A stretch of DNA of 19,227 nt from an uncultured Candidatus Melainabacteria bacterium (GTDB lineage: Bacteria; Cyanobacteriota; Vampirovibrionia; Gastranaerophilales; Gastranaerophilaceae): the NCBI GenBank assembly GCA_934754425.1, contig CAKVIN010000027.1:1-19227 (forward strand). The letters run 5' to 3'. Every line of letters starts with the position of its first letter. Position 1 is the stretch's first letter. Below, in pieces: positions 6,660 to 13,743 of this stretch. Both the position numbers and the translations under genes were made by a program. A model generated the notes under the pieces. The model worked only from the letters and a program-made list of their open reading frames with translations. It had not been told where the DNA came from and searched no databases.

Positions 6660-7256
6660 ATGATTTATCCAAAATCCATCGCAGCATTAATCGAACAATT
6701 TCAAAAATTTCCATCAGTTGGGCCAAAATCAGCACAAAGGATGGCTTTTCAGGTACTTAAAATGCCTTTAAGTGAAGTTGAAAAATTTGCTAATGCGATA
6801 TTAGAAGCAAAAAAGAGTTCTAAAACATGTGATATTTGTTTCAATATTTCTACTCAAAGTCCTTGCGAAATATGTTCTTCTACAAACAGAAACAGGTCAG
6901 TTATTTGCGTTGTAGCAGAAACTAAAGATTTAATAGCTATTGAAAAAACTAATGAGTATCGAGGTTTATACCATGTTTTGCAAGGATTAATTTCACCAAT
7001 GGACGGAATTGGTGCCGAAGATATTAGGATAAAAGAATTGCTTTCAAGGTTAACTAATGAAGAAGTACAAGAAGTTATTTTGGCACTTTCTCCATCAGTC
7101 GAAGGAGAAGCTACGAGTCTTTATTTAACAAAATTAATCAAACCTTTTGGAATAAAGATTTCAAGAATTGCATTTGGTTTGCCAGTTGGTGCGGATTTAG
7201 AATATGCAGATGAAGTGACTTTAGCAAGAGCTATTGAAGGTAGAAGAGAATTATAA
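6660..7256 (+). CDS. recR: Recombination mediator protein RecR
   Basis: RecR works with RecO (and RecF) to load RecA on gapped DNA. The 198-residue protein has the usual domain order. An N-terminal helix-hairpin-helix region contains FPSVGPKSAQRMAF (17-30). A four-cysteine zinc site follows at Cys57, Cys60, Cys69 and Cys72. Then comes a TOPRIM domain starting ICVVAETKDL, with GLYHVLQGLISPMDGIG, and the C-terminal segment ends DEVTLARAIEGRREL. All of this is typical and intact. The start at 6660 fits the AGGGA at 6647-6651 and the family N-terminus. RecJ and RecR are RecF-pathway partners encoded in the same gene cluster. Confidence 0.96.
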   Translation: MIYPKSIAALIEQFQKFPSVGPKSAQRMAFQVLKMPLSEVEKFANAILEAKKSSKTCDICFNISTQSPCEICSSTNRNRSVICVVAETKDLIAIEKTNEYRGLYHVLQGLISPMDGIGAEDIRIKELLSRLTNEEVQEVILALSPSVEGEATSLYLTKLIKPFGIKISRIAFGLPVGADLEYADEVTLARAIEGRREL

Positions 7257-7282
7257 TTTTAGTGAAAAGTTTTTAAGAAAAA

Positions 7283-7311
7283 GGGTAAATATAACTGGAT
7301 TATATTTACCC
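7283..7311. other. 12-bp perfect hairpin downstream of recR
   Basis: GGGTAAATATAA (7283-7294) pairs with TTATATTTACCC (7300-7311) around loop CTGGA. The T-run is on the minus-strand side (AAGAAAAA before the stem on plus), so as an intrinsic terminator it suits minus-strand transcription, such as readthrough from the small gene at 7894-8181. It may also protect the recR mRNA 3' end. Confidence 0.55.
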
Positions 7312-7357
7312 GTAAACATTTAGTAAGATGTAAGATTATAAGAGAGTGTTGTTTTAG

Positions 7358-7389
7358 TTTAGAAGTTTAGGAGTTTAGAAGTTGAGGAG
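7358..7389. repeat. Four tandem octamers downstream of recR
   Basis: TTTAGAAG, TTTAGGAG, TTTAGAAG, TTGAGGAG in direct succession. When phased on AGT, the tract at 6622-6653 (reverse complement AGTCGTTA, AGTAGTTA, AGTCGATA, AGTCCCTA) has the same 8-nt period, so the two may be variants of one repeat class. Confidence 0.65.
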
Positions 7390-7454
7390 AAGTTTTCTTA
7401 ATTCCTTTTTAGCACTTGCGGAATAACCCGTCCTTGACGATTGTACACACCAAA

Positions 7455-7896
7455 TTGGTAAGTATAACTTTAAGGCGGAGCTTGTAAGCTCTATTCTGTC
7501 TTGTCGTTTTGTCAAGGAGCCGACCCAATGGTCTTTTCTTTTTGTAACTTTTTCTTTTCAGTAAAGATTCTGTAGTTTCACTTTGAGGCGGAGCCTGTAA
7601 GCTTTATTCTGTTTTGTAGTTTTATCAAGGAGCCGACCAAATGTCTACGTGCGGGGGTAAAAGTACATTAAACTGGTCGTTTCACTTCGAGGCGGAGCTT
7701 GTAGTTGTTAAACCGTCTTGTAATATTTTCAAGGAGCCGACCCAATGTCTACGTGCGGGGGTAAAAGTACATTCCGCTGGTAGGTTTACTTCGAGGCGAA
7801 GCCTGTAAGCTTTATACTATCTTGTAGTTCTGTCAAGGAGCCGACCGTGTGGTCTTTTCTTTTTGTAACTTTTTCTTTTTAGTAAAGAAAAAGTTA
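7455..7896. repeat. Four tandem copies of a 104-113 bp intergenic repeat
   Basis: Each unit carries GAGGCGGAGC(C/T)TGTA, a T-rich segment, and TCAAGGAGCCGACC. GGAGCCGACC begins at 7516, 7629, 7733 and 7837 (spacing 113, 104, 104); GGCG of the other block begins at 7474, 7587, 7691 and 7795 with the same spacing. Units 2 and 3 continue into TGTCTACGTGCG, GGGG, TAAAAGTACATT. Units 1 and 4 instead continue into GGTCTTTTCTTTTTGTAAC and a T/A-rich palindrome. This palindrome is perfect in unit 4 (AACTTTTTCTTT 7867-7878 with AAAGAAAAAGTT 7884-7895). A single inverted, diverged copy is at 956-1027. The copies have no spacers, and no open frame looks conserved. Confidence 0.85.
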
Positions 7897-8181
7897 AGCG
7901 ATGAAGTTGTTACCGAATCTGTTAGCGCCGTAGAAGAAAGATTCTTGCATAACTTGTTGAAGGTTTCTTTTTCTAACGATTTTGTTACCGATTTTTGTGT
8001 TAGCAATATCTTCAACAGATTTTTGGTAACAAGAAGTAACAAGAGAGTGAAGGTATTTTGTTACAGAATTTGTTTCTTCTGCTGCTTCCGGAGTAACTGT
8101 TTCTACTGCTTCGAACTCGTTGAAGAAGTTGTCGATTGATTTAATTTCTTCGTTTGTAATAGTTTCTGTAGTGAATAACAT
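7894..8181 (-). CDS. Small protein of unknown function, 95 residues
   Basis: Not recognised. The sequence begins MLFTTETITNEEIKSIDNFF, is acidic in the first half (EFEAVETVTPEAAEE) and basic after about residue 60 (NKIVRKRNLQ), with no signal peptide or membrane segment. A GAGAGG lies about 11 nt before ATG 8181. On the minus strand TTGAAG (8237-8232) with TATACA (15 nt) or TACATA (17 nt) is a plausible promoter, divergent from the glycosyltransferase gene. The stop codon falls inside the perfect palindrome that ends the tandem repeat array, which could act as its terminator (12-bp stem, then ACAAAAAG). The protein-like amino acid make-up supports a real gene, but an overlapping plus-strand frame exists and no homolog is known to me. 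Confidence 0.6.
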   Translation of the reverse strand: MLFTTETITNEEIKSIDNFFNEFEAVETVTPEAAEETNSVTKYLHSLVTSCYQKSVEDIANTKIGNKIVRKRNLQQVMQESFFYGANRFGNNFIA

Positions 8182-8301
8182 TTGCTCTTGCCTCTCTTAA
8201 TTATCTCTTATGTATATATAAAGTATTTATCCTTCAAAAAATTGCCTTTTTTCGTTCAAATTATGAAGTTTTGTAACATTGAGTTTAAAAAAAAGATTTT
8301 T

Positions 8302-8332
8302 TTGAAACAAAAAGTAATGTTTTTGGTATAAT
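8302..8332 (+). promoter_or_regulatory. Promoter of the glycosyltransferase gene
   Basis: An extended -10, TGGTATAAT (8324-8332), predicts a start near 8339. TTGAAA (8302-8307) lies 19 nt upstream, which is long for a -35, so the extended -10 probably dominates. Confidence 0.6.
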
Positions 8333-8353
8333 TTTCAATGTGTTGGGGAGATT

Positions 8354-9739
8354 ATGAGAGAAAGATTTCTTTTATTTATTATATTATCTTGTTTGGGAGT
8401 ATTTTTATACGTCTTCCAAAATTATGTAAATACGACTGTAGGTTTCGTTATTTTATGTGCGTGTATGGTTACATATGGTTTGTATTCTATTGCTGCTACT
8501 AAGTATCAAAAGCGTAAGTTAAAGAAGCATCCGCTTGTTATTAACGAGAATTACAAACCGTTTGTTAGTATTATGATTCCGGCTCATGATGAGGAGTGCG
8601 TTATCACTAATACTGTTGAAAACATTTTAGGTATTGATTATCCGAATTTTGAAATCATTGTGATTGATGATAGAAGTACGGATAATACAGCTGCTATTAT
8701 TGAGGGATTGGCTCAGAAGCATCCGCAGGTTAAGGCTTTAGTTCGTGATAAGGATGCATTTCCGGGGAAATCAGCGGTTTTAAATGATGCTTTAAAAATA
8801 GCAACAGGTGAAGCTATTCTTGTTTTTGATGCTGATGCAACTGTAGAACCTGACTTTTTAAACAAATTAATTCCACATTTAGAACCGGCTGATGTTGGTG
8901 CTGTTCAAGCCAGAAAAATTATTCGTAATAAGGATGTTAATTTCTTGACAAGATGTCAAAATAATGAATACACATTGGATACTTATTTGCAAGTAGGTAG
9001 AGATGCGGTAAAGGGGGCTGTTGAGCTTCGTGGTAATGGTGAACTTATTAAGAGAAAAGCATTAGAAGACATTGATGGTTGGAATAATTACACTATTACT
9101 GATGATTTAGACATGTCTACAAGACTTCATATCAAGGGTTGGGACGTTCGTTTTTGTCCGGATGCTTGTGTTTATGAAGAAGGTATTGTATATGTTATGC
9201 CTTTGTTCAGACAAAGACGCAGATGGCTTGAAGGTACGATAAGAAGATATTTAGAGTACTTTGGCGAAGCTATGAAATCAAAGAAAATGTCTTTGAGAGC
9301 AAGATTAGATATGGCAATTTATATTACTCAATTTATTATGCCATTGTGGTTTATGATGGAAGTAATATTCAGAGTTATAAAATTATTAACAGATAAAATT
9401 GATCCATATAGCTTGCATAATGTTTTGTGGTCATCTTTGATAGTATCAATGGCTGTTGGTTTAGGATTCTTGTTTGCCATCAGATACAGCTTAAGAAGAT
9501 ATGACAATGTTCCAAGAATGAGTGCATTAAAACAAGCAATGGAAACAACTATATACTTTTTAGCAATTTGGTTTCCAATGGAATTATTTATTTGTGGTAA
9601 AATATTGTTCTGTAAGAAAGATATGAACTGGGGCAAAACTGCTCACGGTTTAGTAAAGGAAGAACAAAACAGATTAGATAGTCTGGATAATGCAGAAAAA
9701 GAAGAACAACCTATTTGTGATAGTGCAATAGCTTCTTAG
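8354..9739 (+). CDS. Membrane family 2 glycosyltransferase (processive type, BcsA/PgaC-like)
   Basis: Two membrane helices lie at about 7-25 and 27-47. A cytoplasmic GT-A domain follows with PFVSIMIPAHDEE (69-81), IDDRSTDNT (104-112), DADA (159-162), TDDLD (249-253) and QRRRW (287-291). This is the D,D,D,QxxRW set of polymerising GT2 enzymes. More membrane helices follow at about 318-345, 368-390 and 398-425. It is 461 residues long, and the C-terminal tail is charged. The sequence suggests synthesis and export of a beta-linked polysaccharide, or a single-sugar transfer at the membrane. The sugar cannot be told. No PilZ domain or other polysaccharide genes are adjacent, so it is an orphan paired only with apt, 44 nt downstream. 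GGGGAG precedes the ATG. Confidence 0.88.
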   Translation: MRERFLLFIILSCLGVFLYVFQNYVNTTVGFVILCACMVTYGLYSIAATKYQKRKLKKHPLVINENYKPFVSIMIPAHDEECVITNTVENILGIDYPNFEIIVIDDRSTDNTAAIIEGLAQKHPQVKALVRDKDAFPGKSAVLNDALKIATGEAILVFDADATVEPDFLNKLIPHLEPADVGAVQARKIIRNKDVNFLTRCQNNEYTLDTYLQVGRDAVKGAVELRGNGELIKRKALEDIDGWNNYTITDDLDMSTRLHIKGWDVRFCPDACVYEEGIVYVMPLFRQRRRWLEGTIRRYLEYFGEAMKSKKMSLRARLDMAIYITQFIMPLWFMMEVIFRVIKLLTDKIDPYSLHNVLWSSLIVSMAVGLGFLFAIRYSLRRYDNVPRMSALKQAMETTIYFLAIWFPMELFICGKILFCKKDMNWGKTAHGLVKEEQNRLDSLDNAEKEEQPICDSAIAS

Positions 9740-9783
9740 TACGAAATGAAAGATAAAGATTTAATATAGCGAGGTATAAATTA

Positions 9784-10335
9784 ATGATGACAGATGTTGA
9801 TAATTTTCAATATGTAAGAGAACACGTGAGAACAGTGCCGGATTTTCCTAAAAAAGGCATAATGTTTTTAGATATAACAACTGCTACTAAAGATGCTAAA
9901 TCTATGCAATATATGATAGATTTTTTGTATGAAACTTTCAAAAACGAAAAAATCGACTATGTTGCCGGTATTGAATCTCGTGGATTCATTTTTGGAGCAC
10001 CTCTTGCTTACAAATTGAATGCAGGTTTTATTCCAATAAGAAAACCAAATAAACTTCCGGCTGATACTGTGAAAGAAACGTATTCTTTAGAATATGGTAC
10101 TGATACAATTGAAATGCACGCAGATGCTTTAAAATCAGGTGACAAGGTATTGGTTATAGATGATTTGTTGGCTACTGGTGGCACTGCTGTTGCAGCTTGT
10201 AATCTTGTTAAAAAAGTTGGCGCAGAACCTGTTGCTGCGGCATTTATCATAGAACTAAATCCGCTTAAGGGTAGAGAAAAAATAGAAGCTAGTGGTATAA
10301 AAGTAGTTTCTATGCTTAACTATGATTTAGATTAG
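9784..10335 (+). CDS. apt: Adenine phosphoribosyltransferase
   Basis: Apt joins adenine and PRPP to give AMP, for purine salvage. The PRPP-binding motif VLVIDDLLATGGT is at 122-134. The N-terminal pattern FPKKGIMFLDITT (21-33), AGIESRGFIFGAPLA (61-75) and IPIRKPNKLP (83-92) is typical of Apt rather than other phosphoribosyltransferases. The length of 183 residues is near the usual 170-180. Of two adjacent ATGs the first, 9784, fits better with GAGG at 9771-9774. Apt could be co-transcribed with the glycosyltransferase. It ends at a strong bidirectional terminator. Some RelA/SpoT proteins neighbour apt in other bacteria, but none is here. Confidence 0.95.
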   Translation: MMTDVDNFQYVREHVRTVPDFPKKGIMFLDITTATKDAKSMQYMIDFLYETFKNEKIDYVAGIESRGFIFGAPLAYKLNAGFIPIRKPNKLPADTVKETYSLEYGTDTIEMHADALKSGDKVLVIDDLLATGGTAVAACNLVKKVGAEPVAAAFIIELNPLKGREKIEASGIKVVSMLNYDLD

Positions 10336-10361
10336 TTGAAAATATAGCATTAAAAAAGAAT

Positions 10362-10398
10362 AAAGAGATGTCATAAAGTTTAAATGACATCTCTTTTT
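10362..10398. terminator. Bidirectional terminator between convergent apt and the minus-strand gene
   Basis: A perfect 13-bp stem, AAAGAGATGTCAT (10362-10374) with ATGACATCTCTTT (10384-10396), has a 9-nt loop. T-runs flank it on the plus strand (10394-10398) and, as TTCTTTTTTA, on the minus strand. It serves both converging genes and touches the stop codon of the minus one. Confidence 0.9.
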
Positions 10399-11545
10399 AC
10401 ATATCAAAAGGGGATTCTTCTTTGTAATAATTCTTTTTCCCTTTTTTAATTTTTGCATTACGTTTTTTGACATCATCTGAAACATTTTTGTACGCATTGT
10501 CCAATGATATTTTCGCAATAGGTTTATTTGTTGCTCTATCATTTACGATTAACCAAAAAGATTGTTTTACATTATTTACGGAAAACGAAATTTTTCCGGC
10601 AAATCTATCTCCCGGTTTAAGTTGTGAAAACAATAATTTCGTATCCCCAAAAATTGATGGATTAAATATGGCATTATAATCATTCATTAACGCTAAATCC
10701 ATGCCGGAAAAAGCTTTTTTAGACATATTTGAGATTGACAATGATAATGTAATTGTATTAACTTCTCCAAACGGATCTTTTTCATACAAAATATTTGCAA
10801 TTCTAATATCAAGTCCTGGATAATTTATCTCTTTTTGTTTAAGAGCTTCTTCTCGATATACTGGAAGTTCAGTATTGGATAGAATTTTCACCTTAATTTC
10901 ATCCCCAGGAGCAATAAGCACGTTTTTACCTTTTCTATACAATGACATCCCAAGTCCAATTGTTCCACCGATTGCAGCACCACCAGCAACAGTGTAGCCT
11001 TGTGAAGCTATAGCAGCTTCTAAACCAAGTGCTTGAATTGCAAAAATTCCACCGGCAACTCCACCAACCGCCGTATATCCTACATCAGTTGCAATAATTT
11101 TTGTTGCAGCTTTTAAAGGATGAAGTTTTGTAGACATTTTCCCTTCTATAGGAATTTCACGTCCATCAGGAGTGACAAGATAATCAAAACTCAAACTCAA
11201 ATGTCCATCTCGACCAAGCCTTTTTGCTTCGCTGGTTTGCGTTATCGTTCCGTGTGCTACTGTGCCTTTAGGAATTATAACCCCTTTATCTCCCATAACA
11301 TCACTTGTAACTTCTGCAAAAAATTCATCGCCTTCAAGCGAAAAACTTCCGTCAAGAACTTGTGAAACAGTCATTTCTATAACATCTTTTTTATCAAGTG
11401 TATCTTTTTTATCCGTAAATAATTCTTTATCCAATTGAGAATACTGGTCATCAAATTCTGCATGACCTTGAAATGGAATTTCTGCAATTGCCGTATTCAT
11501 AGCAAGTACACTTGATAATAATAATCCTGCTAACCTCTTCCTCAT
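10397..11545 (-). CDS. Secreted or periplasmic glycine-zipper protein of unknown function
   Basis: No family name can be given. Residues 1-21 are a Sec signal peptide ending AIA. A beta-rich domain follows (about 55-135) with IIPKGTVAHGTI and GRDGHLSLSFDYL, which vaguely recalls the TrbI/VirB10 or LapA-like beta folds. A glycine-zipper stretch covers about 155-200 (VGGVAGG, GGAAIGGTIGLG) and could insert in or associate with membrane. Then come APGDEIKVKIL and a C-terminal beta domain (about 245-355). The tail is very basic (KKRNAKIKKGKKNYYKEE). The 382-residue gene is monocistronic. A TTGAAT-16-TATAAT promoter ends 6 nt before the ATG and no Shine-Dalgarno is seen, so the mRNA may be leaderless. 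An envelope role is a guess. Confidence 0.85.
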   Translation of the reverse strand: MRKRLAGLLLSSVLAMNTAIAEIPFQGHAEFDDQYSQLDKELFTDKKDTLDKKDVIEMTVSQVLDGSFSLEGDEFFAEVTSDVMGDKGVIIPKGTVAHGTITQTSEAKRLGRDGHLSLSFDYLVTPDGREIPIEGKMSTKLHPLKAATKIIATDVGYTAVGGVAGGIFAIQALGLEAAIASQGYTVAGGAAIGGTIGLGMSLYRKGKNVLIAPGDEIKVKILSNTELPVYREEALKQKEINYPGLDIRIANILYEKDPFGEVNTITLSLSISNMSKKAFSGMDLALMNDYNAIFNPSIFGDTKLLFSQLKPGDRFAGKISFSVNNVKQSFWLIVNDRATNKPIAKISLDNAYKNVSDDVKKRNAKIKKGKKNYYKEESPFDM

Positions 11546-11551
11546 AACTCA

Positions 11552-11579
11552 ATTATACTATGTTTTTTGAAAAATTCAA
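11552..11579 (-). promoter_or_regulatory. Promoter of the glycine-zipper gene, placed for a leaderless mRNA
   Basis: On the minus strand, TTGAAT (11579-11574), 16 nt, TATAAT (11557-11552). Only TGAGTT separates the -10 from the ATG, so a start 7 nt after the -10 box is the A of the start codon (11545). Confidence 0.65.
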
Positions 11580-11617
11580 AATATTTTATATTAATAAAAA
11601 AAAGCATGTATTTGTTT

Positions 11618-12190
11618 TTAATTTTGTTTACCAAGCAAACTATTATAAATATCAATTGTTGCAGTGCAAATCCTTAGCTCTCTATCGACAAGGCTTTTTA
11701 TTGTATTTTTATAGCATAATAACAATGCGCAATCCAATCCATTTTCTAAAGCTTTTTTTATTGGTTCATAAATTTCACGAGGACGTGTCCTTGTTTCAAT
11801 TTTATCTGCAAGAAAAATTATTTTTTCAAAAGTTGTCATGTTAACTTTACCAATTGTATGCCAACGAATTGCAGACAAAATTTCTTCATCTTTTATACCA
11901 AACTCTTGTTTTGCAACATAAGCTCCAACCGGTGCATGATGTGTTTTGGGGCTACACAATTCGCCTTCTTCAAGATGAATTTTTGTATTAATAATTTCCG
12001 TTGTTTTATCTTTTGCCAAGTGTTTTGCGCAATCATGAATCAAGCCTGTTAAATAAGCTTTTTCTTCATCACAGCCAAATTTTTTAGCAAGCTCTCTTGC
12101 GCATTCCGCTGTTCCCAAGGAATGTTCATATCTTTCTTCTGACAAATTTGCTTTTAACCAATTATTAATATATTCATACGTACAAATCAT
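11618..12190 (-). CDS. yqeK: HD-domain hydrolase YqeK (symmetrical Ap4A hydrolase)
   Basis: YqeK cleaves diadenosine tetraphosphate into two ADP. The HD-domain ligands are visible: His23 in RYEHSLG, His52-Asp53 in LIHDCAKHL, His84-His85 in THHAP, His111 in RWHT and Asp129 in FLADKIE. The length of 190 residues is typical. The start lies 17 nt inside the end of nadD, so the two are translated from one mRNA. The nadD-yqeK pair is widely conserved. The rsfS gene that often follows is not here: after yqeK comes only a short AT-rich gap and the separate promoter of the next gene. Ap4A breakdown and NAD synthesis are both adenylate metabolism, but a direct link is inference. Confidence 0.93.
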   Translation of the reverse strand: MICTYEYINNWLKANLSEERYEHSLGTAECARELAKKFGCDEEKAYLTGLIHDCAKHLAKDKTTEIINTKIHLEEGELCSPKTHHAPVGAYVAKQEFGIKDEEILSAIRWHTIGKVNMTTFEKIIFLADKIETRTRPREIYEPIKKALENGLDCALLLCYKNTIKSLVDRELRICTATIDIYNSLLGKQN

Positions 12191-12719
12191 TTTTATCTAT
12201 ATAATCCTTAACTTCTTTTATGTTATCGTTTTTATTTTTTCTTATTTCAGTGGATGACACATCTAAAAATTCCATCGGTGCCATCTCATAATCCCAACCG
12301 GATTTGTCACTCAATTCAACCCCACGAGGAAAAACTATAAAATGAACCAAGTTCTTCAATTCATCGGCTTTATACCAACTATTTATTTTTTCAAAAGCAT
12401 CTGTTCCAATCAAAAAATTTAATTTTCCGTTTATATTATACTGTTCTCTTATTTTTTTTACTGTTATTAAAGAATATGAATTAGCATCACATTTGTATTC
12501 AATATCTGAAATCTCAAATTTAGGATTTTTTGATATTGCAAGTTCTACCATTCTGTATCTGTGTTCTGCCAGATTTGCGCTAATTTCCTTGTGTGGCGGA
12601 ATATAAGCCGGAATAAATATTATTTTATCAAAACCATAATTTTGCAAAGCAAAATCTGCCATCCTTAGATGTGCTTCATGTATCGGATTAAATGTTCCCG
12701 GAAAAATACAAATTGCCAT
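12174..12719 (-). CDS. nadD: Nicotinate-nucleotide adenylyltransferase
   Basis: NadD transfers AMP from ATP to nicotinate mononucleotide, making deamido-NAD on the way to NAD. The nucleotidyltransferase motif GTFNPIHEAHL is at 8-18, with His14 and His17. The usual HxGH reads HEAH, a variant seen in other NadD proteins. The second signature SSTEIR is at 155-160. FIPAYIPPHK (about 35-44) is also typical. At 181 residues it is slightly short for the family (about 190-210). An AAAGG Shine-Dalgarno lies 7 nt before ATG 12719. It overlaps yqeK downstream. It is separated from udp, which is transcribed first, by a terminator hairpin. Confidence 0.93.
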   Translation of the reverse strand: MAICIFPGTFNPIHEAHLRMADFALQNYGFDKIIFIPAYIPPHKEISANLAEHRYRMVELAISKNPKFEISDIEYKCDANSYSLITVKKIREQYNINGKLNFLIGTDAFEKINSWYKADELKNLVHFIVFPRGVELSDKSGWDYEMAPMEFLDVSSTEIRKNKNDNIKEVKDYIDKNDLYV

Positions 12720-12769
12720 ACAAAACCTTTCTTACTATAATTTTACATCAAGAATGATTGTTATGATAG

Positions 12770-12809
12770 TTAAAAATAAATAGGCATTCATATAAAATAC
12801 GAATGCCTA
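12770..12809 (-). terminator. Terminator of udp
   Basis: TAGGCATTC (12781-12789) and GAATGCCTA (12801-12809) form a 9-bp stem with an AT-rich 11-nt loop. On the minus strand TTTATTTTTAAC follows. It lies between the udp stop (12837) and the nadD start (12719). Confidence 0.8.
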
Positions 12810-12836
12810 TAACTTATAAAATATTAATTAAAGCAA

Positions 12837-13601
12837 CTATTTTTCACTAATCATTAACTTAATCGCTTCTACTGCTGTCTTAATTGCACTTTCTGTATCA
12901 TGAGCAACAGGATTTTCCAAACCTCGTTTTTCTCTTTCTTGATTAGCTACTACCAAGAATATTGAGCCGACTTTAACTCTCAAAAAGCTTGCAACAGTAA
13001 ACAATGCAGCTGATTCCATTTCAGAAGCCAAGCAACCAAGTCGTAACCAAGCATTCCATTTGTTCATCAATTCATAATTAACCGGCATAATGTCCGGACT
13101 ATGTTGACCGTAGAATGAATCTTTACATTCAACAACACCAACATGATATGTTTGGTTTAAATTTTTTGCGGCATTAATTAATGAAGTTACGATATCATAA
13201 TTTGCTACTGCCGGAAATTCAATTGGTGCATATTCTTTAGAAGTACCTTCCATTCTTATTGCGCCTGTTGCTATTACTAAATCGCCACTTTTAACATCTA
13301 AATCCATTCCGCCACAAGTACCAACTCTGATAAACTTTTTTCCACCAACTTTTACAAGCTCTTCTAACGCTATTGCAGCTGACGGACCGCCAATACCTGT
13401 AGAAGTTACACTGACCTTAACTCCATTTAAGTAACCTGTGTAAGTTGTAAATTCTCTTCTATCAGCAACCAATTTAGCATCATCAAAATATTTTGCAATT
13501 TTTTCACATCTCTTTGGATCTCCCGGAAGAATAACGTATTCTCCGATATCTCCTTCTTTTAATCCTATGTGATACTGTGTTCCATCTGTTGAATATTTCA
13601 T
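12837..13601 (-). CDS. udp: Uridine phosphorylase
   Basis: Udp splits uridine with phosphate into uracil and ribose 1-phosphate (pyrimidine salvage). It belongs to the NP-I phosphorylase family: YVILPGDPKRCEKI (22-35), STGIGGPSAAIALEEL (67-82), VGTCGGM (93-99), DSFYGQHSP (161-169) and ASEMESAALF (192-201). The FYGQHSP segment points to Udp rather than purine phosphorylase. At 254 residues it matches E. coli Udp (253). ATG 13601 follows AAAGGAG by 7-8 nt. A longer frame from 13634 would start inside the promoter spacer, upstream of the transcript, so it is rejected. Single gene between its own promoter and terminator. Confidence 0.93.
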   Translation of the reverse strand: MKYSTDGTQYHIGLKEGDIGEYVILPGDPKRCEKIAKYFDDAKLVADRREFTTYTGYLNGVKVSVTSTGIGGPSAAIALEELVKVGGKKFIRVGTCGGMDLDVKSGDLVIATGAIRMEGTSKEYAPIEFPAVANYDIVTSLINAAKNLNQTYHVGVVECKDSFYGQHSPDIMPVNYELMNKWNAWLRLGCLASEMESAALFTVASFLRVKVGSIFLVVANQEREKRGLENPVAHDTESAIKTAVEAIKLMISEK

Positions 13602-13624
13602 ATAAATCTCCTTTAAGAAAAAAC

Positions 13625-13653
13625 ATTTTAACAATAATCGCTGTGAGTGTCAA
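13625..13653 (-). promoter_or_regulatory. Strong promoter of udp
   Basis: On the minus strand, TTGACA (13653-13648), exactly 17 nt, TAAAAT (13630-13625), with TGT before the -10 giving an extended form. The start is predicted near 13618, 17 nt before the ATG. I see no obvious operator, such as a CytR/DeoR-like palindrome. Confidence 0.8.
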
Positions 13654-13669
13654 GATATAATTTAAACTA

Positions 13670-13712
13670 AACCCTAAAACAGACATCTTTTACATCGTCG
13701 TATTTTAGGGTT
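13670..13712 (-). terminator. Terminator of the dnaG-rpoD operon
   Basis: AACCCTAAAA (13670-13679) pairs with TTTTAGGGTT (13703-13712) around a 23-nt loop. On the minus strand the 3' arm runs into TTTAGTTTAAATT. The loop is long, so efficiency is uncertain. It lies between the rpoD stop and the udp promoter. Confidence 0.6.
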
Positions 13713-13743
13713 CAATTCAATTAAAAATCTTATTTTAGTTATA

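Noticed and set aside
7283..7311. Plus-strand terminator of recR
   Set aside because: The stem is good but the T-run is on the minus-strand side; plus-strand sequence after it is GTAAACATT. Kept as a hairpin only.
7455..7896. CRISPR array
   Set aside because: The units are about 104 bp and contiguous, with no short identical repeats separated by unique spacers and no cas genes nearby.
7849..8139. Plus-strand 96-codon frame starting in the last tandem repeat
   Set aside because: Its beginning is repeat sequence, the residues are Phe/Cys-rich as in an antisense shadow, and the minus-strand frame has more protein-like composition and its own start signals.
10384..10542. Minus-strand 71-codon frame overlapping the 3' end of the glycine-zipper gene
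   Set aside because: It is an out-of-frame shadow spanning the bidirectional terminator.
13602..13634. Longer N-terminus for udp starting at 13634
   Set aside because: That start codon would lie upstream of the predicted transcription start near 13618, inside the promoter; ATG 13601 has AAAGGAG.
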